In this document: positions 8,723 to 13,606 of the stretch, one piece after another | Layout of the letters: every line of letters begins with the position of its first letter | Position numbering within the stretch: the first letter of the stretch is position 1 | Assembly: GCA_937898715.1 (NCBI GenBank) | Contig: CALEKA010000062.1 | Location: forward strand, 1-13,606 | Source of the DNA: an uncultured Prevotella sp. | GTDB lineage: Bacteria > Bacteroidota > Bacteroidia > Bacteroidales > Bacteroidaceae | Length of the DNA: 13,606 nt | Direction of reading: 5' to 3' | The notes under the pieces: model-generated | What the model was told of the DNA's origin: nothing | What the model saw: the letters and a program-made list of their open reading frames with translations, nothing else | Database searches by the model: none | Made by a program: the position numbers and the translations under genes

Positions 8723-9217
8723 ATGTCTACATCCAACTTCTCATATACAGCAGATCAGTCCATCCCCGTACCCGATGCATCCGAAATGCGCTTCGGTATC
8801 ATCAGCACCGAATGGAATAATCACATCACCGACAAACTTCTAACAGGAACCATTGAAGAACTCAAGAACAATGGCGTAGCTGAAAGCAACATCATCGTGA
8901 AGCACGTGCCTGGAAGTTTCGAACTCATTTATGCAGCATCACAGCTCGCAAAGTTCGGTCATGTAAACGGAATAATCATCCTCGGTTGCGTAATTCGAGG
9001 CGACACCCCACATTTTGATTATATTTGTCAAGGCGTCACTCAAGGCATAGCCGAACTCAACGCAAAGGGTGATATCCCCGTGATTTTCGGGCTGTTAACG
9101 GTCAATAATGAAGAGCAAGCTGAAGAGCGAGCAGGAGGCAAATTAGGTAACAAAGGAAAAGAATTTGCACTTACTGCAATAAAAATGGTCGATTACGCTT
9201 GGAAGTTACAAAAATAA
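8723..9217 (+). CDS. ribH: 6,7-dimethyl-8-ribityllumazine synthase
   Basis: Penultimate enzyme of riboflavin synthesis: joins 5-amino-6-ribitylaminouracil with 3,4-dihydroxy-2-butanone 4-phosphate to give the lumazine precursor. The 164-residue protein has the family motifs in order: FGIISTEWN (24-32), VPGSFELIYAA (62-72), GCVIRGDTPHFDYI (88-101) with the expected catalytic His97, and NKGKEFALTAI near the C-terminus (143-153). It has about 10-15 more N-terminal residues than the shortest homologues. No Shine-Dalgarno sequence and no clear TAnnTTTG box in the 40 bases before ATG, so it may depend on transcription from the TPR gene through the inverted repeat, or on an atypical promoter. The other riboflavin genes are not in the window. 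Confidence 0.96.
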   Translation: MSTSNFSYTADQSIPVPDASEMRFGIISTEWNNHITDKLLTGTIEELKNNGVAESNIIVKHVPGSFELIYAASQLAKFGHVNGIIILGCVIRGDTPHFDYICQGVTQGIAELNAKGDIPVIFGLLTVNNEEQAEERAGGKLGNKGKEFALTAIKMVDYAWKLQK

Positions 9218-9229
9218 TTCTTACCTTTG
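9199..9229 (+). promoter_or_regulatory. Promoter of tRNA-Tyr
   Basis: TTG (9199-9201), 20 bases, then TACCTTTG (9222-9229), an exact Bacteroidetes promoter. The -33 part lies inside the last codons of ribH. The transcript would start near 9236, about 14 bases before the mature tRNA. Confidence 0.8.
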
Positions 9230-9249
9230 CATCGCAATTGAGAAACAAA

Positions 9250-9332
9250 GGGCAAATACCAGAGTGGCCAAATGGGGCAGACTGTAAATCTGCTGGCTTA
9301 CGCCTTCGGTGGTTCGAATCCATCTTTGCCCA
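9250..9332 (+). tRNA. tRNA-Tyr (GTA anticodon)
   Basis: The 83-base gene folds as a class II tRNA. Acceptor arms are GGGCAAA (9250-9256) and TTTGCCC (9325-9331), with discriminator A9332. The anticodon stem GCAGA/TCTGC encloses CTGTAAA, anticodon GTA at 9284-9286. A long variable arm with a TTCG-containing loop region and a T loop TTCGAAT follow. CCA is not encoded and must be added after transcription. It stands alone between ribH and the receptor gene with its own promoter and terminator. Confidence 0.97.
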
Positions 9333-9334
9333 CG

Positions 9335-9369
9335 CAACGGCGCAACTTTCACTGAGAGTTGCGCCGTTG
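9335..9369 (+). terminator. Terminator of tRNA-Tyr
   Basis: Perfect 13-bp GC-rich stem, CAACGGCGCAACT (9335-9347) with AGTTGCGCCGTTG (9357-9369), around a 9-base loop, starting 2 bases after the tRNA. It is followed by ATTTGT rather than a long T-tract. Placement and stability make it a convincing end of the tRNA transcript. Confidence 0.85.
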
Positions 9370-9560
9370 ATTTGTATCAGCCCCTACCCTCCACCTCCGT
9401 TCGTACAAGAGAAAGTGCTGTGGTGCTGTACATTACAATTGCCTATATCGTAGTCAACGACGACACAATTCCCATAAAGAGAAGCGCCACCTACATCAGA
9501 AGCGCAACCTTTTCACGATATCCATGCAATAATACTCAATTCTTCACGTTTACAACCTGT

Positions 9561-11981
9561 ATGACTTCAACGAAGAACCATCTTAACTACATAATTGCGA
9601 CCTTCATCATAATCTTTGGGTCGGTAGCAAACTTGCAATGCTTTGCTCAACATAGAACGCGCGTATTCGGAACAATCAAAGACACTGATGGCGCCCCCAT
9701 AGAATTGGCCACAGTAAGAGCCATTGGGCAAACTGCGCTCACCTTTACCAATCTCAAAGGTGAGTACTCTCTATGGTGTACATCAGGCGATAGCGTACGT
9801 ATATCCTATTCCATGATTGGCTATGAAACTCGCAAACGATTGCTTCGCAATCCAGGAGATTCTATTCGATTGGATGTAGTGCTCCCACCCTATGACCCCA
9901 ATACTACATTAGGCACAGCTGTCGTAACCGGACAAGGCCGACAGACTACTACGACTCAGAGAATCACAAAGCCCGATACCAAACTCGCCCCATCCACTAC
10001 GGGCAATGGCATAGAAGAAATTATCTCTACACAAGCAGGCGTTTCCACTCACAACGAACTTTCATCGCAATACAACGTGCGTGGCGGTTCATTTGACGAA
10101 AACTGTGTCTATTTGAATGGAATCGAGGTTTACCGTCCCATGCTCGTTCGTTCAGGACAGCAAGAGGGCTTATCTATCATCAATTCCGACATGGTAGAGA
10201 GCATCGGATTCTCCACAGGAGGTTTTGAAGCTCGCTATGGCGACAAGATGTCGTCAGTGCTCGACATCACGTATAAGCGTCCCGAATCATTCGAAGGATC
10301 GCTCCAAGCATCCATGCTTGGAGGAGGACTCTACTTAGGATGGGGCACGAAAAAGTTTAGCTTCATGACTTCCCTGCGCTACAAGACTACTAAGTACCTT
10401 CTTGGATCGACCGACACCAATGGCGAATACTCTCCAAACTTCCTTGACTATCAGACTTACCTTTCATGGCGTCCAAACAGAAGATGGTCGTTTGACGTAT
10501 TAGCCAACATCTCCGACAATCACTACAACTTCCGCCCACACGACCGTGAGACCAAGTTTGGAACGATCACAGATGCCAAGACCTTTAAAGTCTACTTCGA
10601 CGGACAAGAAAAGGACTTCTTCAAGACGCTCTTTGGTGCAGCCACACTTACCCGGCATTTCAACCCCGACACCTACTTGGCACTGCAGTTCTCCACCTAC
10701 GGCACACAGGAACATGAAACTTACGACATTCAGGGGCAATATTGGCTCAACGAGACAGGCACACAAGAGCAGCTTGGTGTAGGTACTTACTTGGAACACG
10801 CACGCAACCGGCTCCGTGCTCGAGTGATGAACACAGGGTTGCGCTTTCGCACCAAGTTTACGGGTCACACCTTGCAGTCGGGCTTCAACTGGACACGAGA
10901 AACCATCCACGACAACTCACGCGAATGGGAGATGCGTGACTCCATGGGCTATTCTCTCCCCTACGACCCCAACAATCTTCGAGTAATCTATAGTCTGAAA
11001 GCAAAAGCCGACCTATCGACCACGCGTTTGGCGTTCTATGCCCAAGACACTTGGCGAATTCGCAGCAAGGCAGGACTTTTCAACCTTACTTACGGAGTGC
11101 GTGTAAGCCATTGGAGTTGGAACAAAGAGACACTCTTCTCCCCTCGTCTCTCGGTCGGACTGCTTCCTTCCTTCTCTGACCATCTCACCTTCCGCTTTGC
11201 AACAGGCTTCTATTATCAAGCACCATTCTATAAGGAGATAAAAGACACAACCATCACAGCAAGCGGTGTATCAGTAGTAGAACTCAACAAGAACATCAAG
11301 TCGCAACGATCAATCCACTTCGTCTTGGGTGCAGACTACACCTTCAAGATGGCAGATCGTCCATTTAAGTTCACAGCCGAAGCCTACTACAAAGCACTTT
11401 CACGACTAATCCCCTATACCGTCGACAATGTGCGCGTAGTCTACTATGGTCAGAACATCTCCAGCGGATATGCTGCAGGCATCGACTTCAAGCTCTATGG
11501 CGAGTTCGTTCCAGGTACTGACTCATGGCTCACACTTTCGCTTATGCGCACGAAGGAGAAGATTGGTGGACAATGGATTCCACGTCCCACCGACCAACTT
11601 TACAACGTATCACTCTACTTTACTGACTATTTCCCAGGTAGCACACGTTGGAAGTTTACTCTTAAAGCAGCCTTTGCCGATGGACTTCCATTCGGGCCAC
11701 CTCGAAGTCAAAAGTCAGAACAGACACTGCGTGCTCCTGCCTACAAGCGAGTAGACATTGGCATGAGCTATAGACTGCTTAAGAACGAGGATCGACATAT
11801 CACGCGTGGCTTCGGCAAAGTGTTTAAGAACATCTGGTTGGGCATCGACTGCTTCAATCTGCTCGGGATCGACAATGTCAATTCCTACTATTGGATCACC
11901 GACATCACCAACACGCAATACGCCGTGCCCAACTACCTGACAGGACGACAAATCAACGGAAGAATCACTTTCGACTTCTAA
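9561..11981 (+). CDS. TonB-dependent outer-membrane receptor
   Basis: An 806-residue outer-membrane receptor that imports an unknown ligand using TonB energy. The start at 9561 is chosen because MTSTKNHLNYIIATFIIIFG gives a signal peptide (cleavage probably near residue 30, after CFAQ); the open frame extends back to 9309, but that stretch overlaps the tRNA and its terminator. Residues about 33-110 form a carboxypeptidase-like regulatory domain (VFGTIKDTDGAPIELATVRA), about 140-235 the plug (YNVRGGSFDENCVYLNGIEV, then GGFEARYGDKMSSVLDI), and the rest the beta barrel, ending in RITFDF with the C-terminal Phe expected for outer-membrane assembly. No SusD-like lipoprotein gene follows, so it is probably not a polysaccharide system of the SusCD type. 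No clear TAnnTTTG promoter in the 190 bases upstream. The ligand cannot be read from the sequence. Confidence 0.92.
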   Translation: MTSTKNHLNYIIATFIIIFGSVANLQCFAQHRTRVFGTIKDTDGAPIELATVRAIGQTALTFTNLKGEYSLWCTSGDSVRISYSMIGYETRKRLLRNPGDSIRLDVVLPPYDPNTTLGTAVVTGQGRQTTTTQRITKPDTKLAPSTTGNGIEEIISTQAGVSTHNELSSQYNVRGGSFDENCVYLNGIEVYRPMLVRSGQQEGLSIINSDMVESIGFSTGGFEARYGDKMSSVLDITYKRPESFEGSLQASMLGGGLYLGWGTKKFSFMTSLRYKTTKYLLGSTDTNGEYSPNFLDYQTYLSWRPNRRWSFDVLANISDNHYNFRPHDRETKFGTITDAKTFKVYFDGQEKDFFKTLFGAATLTRHFNPDTYLALQFSTYGTQEHETYDIQGQYWLNETGTQEQLGVGTYLEHARNRLRARVMNTGLRFRTKFTGHTLQSGFNWTRETIHDNSREWEMRDSMGYSLPYDPNNLRVIYSLKAKADLSTTRLAFYAQDTWRIRSKAGLFNLTYGVRVSHWSWNKETLFSPRLSVGLLPSFSDHLTFRFATGFYYQAPFYKEIKDTTITASGVSVVELNKNIKSQRSIHFVLGADYTFKMADRPFKFTAEAYYKALSRLIPYTVDNVRVVYYGQNISSGYAAGIDFKLYGEFVPGTDSWLTLSLMRTKEKIGGQWIPRPTDQLYNVSLYFTDYFPGSTRWKFTLKAAFADGLPFGPPRSQKSEQTLRAPAYKRVDIGMSYRLLKNEDRHITRGFGKVFKNIWLGIDCFNLLGIDNVNSYYWITDITNTQYAVPNYLTGRQINGRITFDF

Positions 11982-11992
11982 TCTATATTTAC

Positions 11993-12026
11993 AGAGCGCA
12001 TGCGGCAGAATCAGCCCATGCGCTCT
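11993..12026 (+). terminator. Terminator of the TonB receptor gene
   Basis: Perfect 10-bp stem AGAGCGCATG (11993-12002) with CATGCGCTCT (12017-12026); GGC and GCC inside the loop can add three pairs. It begins 12 bases after the stop codon. Followed by ACCTTTGT, so no strong U-tract. Confidence 0.8.
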
Positions 12027-12235
12027 ACCTTTGTATAAGCGTCACACTTTTCTTTCAATTCAAATCATCAACTTACAGACTGACATCAAGAAAAAAACAT
12101 CTTCATTTACTTCCCTATCCGCTTCAAAGCCTTATTTTGACAATCTGTTATAGTCCAATCGTCACTAATCTATTACTTTCGGTAGGTGCAATTTACAAAA
12201 AGTAAGGCTAAAACCATAAATATTTTAAGAAACGC
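12027..12235. other. AT-rich gap without a recognised gene
   Basis: No convincing ORF on either strand. A chance TACCTTTG lies at 12026-12033 against the terminator, without a -33 partner. Part of a 760-base stretch free of protein genes that ends at the HU-like gene; the other contents of that stretch are listed separately. Confidence 0.5.
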
Positions 12236-12275
12236 TTGCTTATATCAAAATAACGCGCTACATTTGCAGCGTTAT
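12236..12275 (+). promoter_or_regulatory. Strong promoter inside a palindrome
   Basis: TTG (12236-12238), 20 bases, then TACATTTG (12259-12266): an exact Bacteroidetes promoter with start expected near 12273. The -7 box is enclosed by a perfect inverted repeat, ATAACGC (12250-12256) and GCGTTAT (12269-12275), whose right arm covers the expected start site. That placement is what an operator would have, though it could also be chance. Confidence 0.7.
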
Positions 12276-12360
12276 CCTAAAAACAATCTTTTTACCTTAA
12301 AGACTAATACCTATTAAAAACATTGAACGGCTCGTTGTGAAACGAGCCGTTTCTCTTTTT
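12273..12360 (+). ncRNA. Candidate small RNA, about 88 nt
   Basis: Bounded by the strong promoter just upstream and a canonical intrinsic terminator at 12326-12360. The transcript would be an unstructured A/U-rich 5' part of about 50 bases followed by the terminator hairpin. It has no ATG-initiated reading frame. It is not 6S, tmRNA or another RNA I recognise. The next gene starts 380 bases further on, so an attenuated leader of the HU-like gene is possible but less likely than a free-standing small RNA. Inferred from signals only. Confidence 0.5.
12326..12360 (+). terminator. Intrinsic terminator of the candidate small RNA
   Basis: AACGGCTCGTT (12326-12336) pairs perfectly with AACGAGCCGTT (12341-12351) around a GTGA tetraloop, followed at once by TCTCTTTTTT. 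This is the most classical rho-independent terminator of the window, and its T-tract shows plus-strand orientation. No gene ends just before it, which is the reason to suspect a small transcript. Confidence 0.85.
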
Positions 12361-12564
12361 TCTATAATACTATCGACTTTCTGTTGGCATGATGAAATGC
12401 TAAAATCAAATATTAAATGGAAACGTATTTTGTCCAAACAGACTGCTAACGCAATAAATCGTTGTCTATGGTATAAGTTGATGGATTTTTTGCATAATAC
12501 AAAGAACTTGTAAGAGAATGTTCCCTTATTTGCTTTAGATGAAGGATAATTCGTTTCTTTTTCA

Positions 12565-12572
12565 TATATTTG
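12565..12572 (+). promoter_or_regulatory. Possible -7 box for the HU-like gene
   Basis: TATATTTG matches TAnnTTTG exactly, but no good -33 TTG lies 19-21 bases upstream. If used, the transcript would start near 12580 and all four 22-bp repeats would lie in the 5' leader of the HU-like gene. Confidence 0.4.
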
Positions 12573-12600
12573 CTGTTGACAGATGAAACGTATTAGCTTT

Positions 12601-12688
12601 ACCAAAGGCCATCGGCAGCGCTACCAGAGGCCATCGGCAGCGCTACCAGAGGCCATCGGCAAAGCTACCAGAGGCCATCGGCAAAGCT
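12601..12688 (+). repeat. Four 22-bp tandem repeats
   Basis: Exactly four head-to-tail units of 22 bp, consensus ACCAGAGGCCATCGGCARMGCT: 12601-12622, 12623-12644, 12645-12666 and 12667-12688. Unit 1 differs by ACCAAAGG; units 1-2 end in AGCGCT and units 3-4 in AAAGCT. Unit junctions between 1-2 and 2-3 form the near-palindrome GGCAGCGCTACC. The length is not a multiple of three, so the array is not coding for a repeat protein. It ends 53 bases before the HU-like start codon and is far richer in G+C than its surroundings. Confidence 0.95.
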
Positions 12689-12741
12689 AAAATCCACTAT
12701 CTTCAAAAACATTAGATATACAACAAACATAAGCAGTACAC

Positions 12742-13365
12742 ATGCCAACGATTACTTTTAAACTTCAAGAGATTCCACGCGCAGAAGGTGATGAAATACG
12801 AGGCTTTTATCCCGTATTAGCACATTCAAATAAAGTTGACGCAAGCCAACTCTGCAAGATGATTCAAGAACGATGCACTGTGACAGAAGGAGATGTATTA
12901 GCCGTTCTAAATGCCGTAGCACAAATCATGGGACAAGAATTAGCAAATGGTATACAAGTAGAATTACCAGACATTGGCACTTTCGCTCCGTCGCTATCAA
13001 GCAATCTGCGTATCATAGACACAACAGATAAGCAGTTGGCACGCCATTTAAGAATAGACAATATCAATTTCTACCCGAAAGATTCTCTCAAGAAAAAATT
13101 TAGGAACGTATCATTCCGCCGTGCAAGCAATTTGATAAAAGCCACGTCAAAACTCACGGATGATGAGATACTGAAACGCATTCATTCTTATTACAAAGAG
13201 TATCCTAATGAGGTCGTAGATCGAGTAACTTTTCAGTCGATAACAGCTTTGCGGCGTACAAGTGCTGCTACAGCACTCAAACGTCTTGTCGAACAAGGAG
13301 CACTTGTAAAAAAAGGCAGATGGAACTCACCATATTATGTGCTTCCTAATGAAGCTAATGAATAA
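12742..13365 (+). CDS. HU-related DNA-binding protein with C-terminal winged-helix-like domain
   Basis: A 207-residue protein. Residues about 1-125 follow the HU/IHF-related fold found in Bacteroidetes (HU-like group): helices around KVDASQLCKMIQE and GDVLAVLNAVAQIMGQELANG, then the beta-strand signature IQVELPDIGTFAPSLSS (71-87), and a basic tail KDSLKKKFRNVSFRRA (113-128). The HU arm motif with GRNP is absent. Residues about 137-201 (DDEILKRIHSYY, then RVTFQSITALRRTSAATALKRLVEQGALVKKG and WNSPYYVL) read as a winged helix: a recognition-type helix followed by a basic turn and aromatic strand. The protein probably binds DNA, either as nucleoid protein or regulator; target unknown. Four 22-bp repeats lie directly upstream and could be an autoregulatory site (inference). 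ATG start without Shine-Dalgarno sequence. The domain calls are by eye; the HU part is more certain than the winged helix. Confidence 0.8.
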   Translation: MPTITFKLQEIPRAEGDEIRGFYPVLAHSNKVDASQLCKMIQERCTVTEGDVLAVLNAVAQIMGQELANGIQVELPDIGTFAPSLSSNLRIIDTTDKQLARHLRIDNINFYPKDSLKKKFRNVSFRRASNLIKATSKLTDDEILKRIHSYYKEYPNEVVDRVTFQSITALRRTSAATALKRLVEQGALVKKGRWNSPYYVLPNEANE

Positions 13366-13409
13366 CACAACAAGTAGTGATTCAGCCTAACTCAGAAAAT
13401 TTAATAGAA

Positions 13410-13440
13410 TATTTTAAGTCAAAAGGACTCTACTAAAATA
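13410..13440 (+). terminator. Weak stem-loop after the HU-like gene
   Basis: TATTTTAAGTC (13410-13420) can pair with GACT and TAAAATA (13426-13440) around AAAAG, with a 4-base bulge, 11 bp in all. It lies 45 bases after the stop codon. AT-rich and without a U-tract, so only a possible terminator. Confidence 0.3.
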
Positions 13441-13446
13441 CTGTTC

Positions 13447-13498
13447 TTAACCCGTTGGCGGATTACTTGGTTGACGGGTTAACAAGTTGACAAGTAAA
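13447..13498. repeat. Short inverted repeat with period-8 sequence
   Basis: TTAACCCGT (13447-13455) faces ACGGGTTAA (13474-13482) perfectly, with an 18-base loop. The right arm belongs to a degenerate 8-base repeat: TTGACGGG, TTAACAAG, TTGACAAG, then TAAATA (about 13471-13498). No coding function. Confidence 0.6.
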
Positions 13499-13528
13499 TA
13501 TGCCTTATTCAAGTTTCGGATTTAGAAT

Positions 13529-13606
13529 GGGCGGGCTGAAAGCCCAATGAAATTCATAGCCCAGGGCATCGCCCTGGGTATCCCGTAAGCAGTATTGTTT
13601 CGCCCT
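13529..13606. repeat. REP-like composite palindrome, cut by the right edge
   Basis: Two hairpins in series: GGGCT/AGCCC around GAA (13533-13545), and CCCAGGGC/GCCCTGGG around ATC (13560-13578), an 8-bp stem. GGGCG at 13529-13533 is complementary to CGCCC near the last bases of the window, suggesting an outer stem that encloses both and continues beyond the edge. I recognise this text (pairs of the type CCCAGGGC-GCCCTGGG with GGGCTGAAAGCCC) as a dispersed intergenic repeat common in Bacteroidetes; that is recollection, not a search. Confidence 0.75.

Noticed and set aside
9309..9560. N-terminal extension of the TonB receptor frame by 84 residues
   Set aside because: It would overlap the tRNA-Tyr 3' half and its terminator, and the signal peptide sits at the start codon at 9561.
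12026..12033. TACCTTTG as a promoter
   Set aside because: It has no TTG at the proper distance, overlaps the terminator stem and leads to no gene or terminator nearby.
11891..12205. Plus-strand frame after the TonB receptor
   Set aside because: It overlaps the conserved receptor C-terminus in another frame and crosses the terminator at 11993-12026.
12297..12605. Minus-strand frame of 102 codons in the gap before the HU-like gene
   Set aside because: It needs a TTG start, spans the strong plus-strand terminator, and has no recognisable composition, motif or promoter.
12601..12688. CRISPR array
   Set aside because: The 22-bp units are directly adjacent with no unique spacers, and no cas gene is present.
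1..13606. Defence island, prophage, integrative element or toxin-antitoxin pair
   Set aside because: All protein genes seen are housekeeping, transport or DNA-binding types; no integrase, transposase, nuclease or toxin motif was found on either strand.

Overview
The window looks like a chromosomal segment of a member of Bacteroidales, most likely a Prevotella-type organism. Evidence for this: most promoters that can be seen carry the Bacteroidetes -7 box TAnnTTTG, in the best cases with TTG about 20 bases upstream. Coding starts lack Shine-Dalgarno sequences. There is a large TonB-dependent receptor with an N-terminal carboxypeptidase-like domain, an HU-related DNA-binding protein with an extra C-terminal domain, and intergenic repeats of a style I associate with this phylum. 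The genus is inference from general resemblance; no database was searched.

Layout. Positions 205-7630 are on the minus strand: recF (6527-7630), then gltB (1712-6205) and gltD (205-1548), with a hairpin terminator after gltD (142-185). recF is divergent from a rightward block: a membrane-anchored TPR protein (7813-8523), ribH for lumazine synthase (8723-9217), a tRNA-Tyr gene (9250-9332) with its own promoter inside the end of ribH and a perfect 13-bp terminator, a TonB-dependent receptor (9561-11981) with a terminator, about 760 bases without a protein gene, and an HU-like/winged-helix protein (12742-13365). The window ends inside a REP-like palindromic repeat.

How the genes work together. 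GltB and GltD form the two subunits of NADPH glutamate synthase, making two glutamates from glutamine and 2-oxoglutarate. RecF acts in gap repair with RecO and RecR. RibH makes the immediate riboflavin precursor, and GltB/GltD need FMN and FAD, but nothing in the sequence shows co-regulation. The rest are housekeeping or transport genes with no evident common pathway.

I do not see a defence island, prophage, CRISPR array, integron or complete insertion sequence. What deserves attention is in the non-coding DNA: a probable small RNA gene (about 12273-12360) with a strong promoter lying inside a palindrome; four 22-bp tandem repeats directly upstream of the HU-like gene; two long-armed intergenic inverted repeats (1617-1711 and 8539-8680) with partly period-7 arms, one of them carrying a possible gltD promoter; and a composite repeat cluster at the right edge. 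Among proteins, GltD has an unusually short C-terminal FAD-binding segment and the HU-like protein is fused to a probable winged helix.
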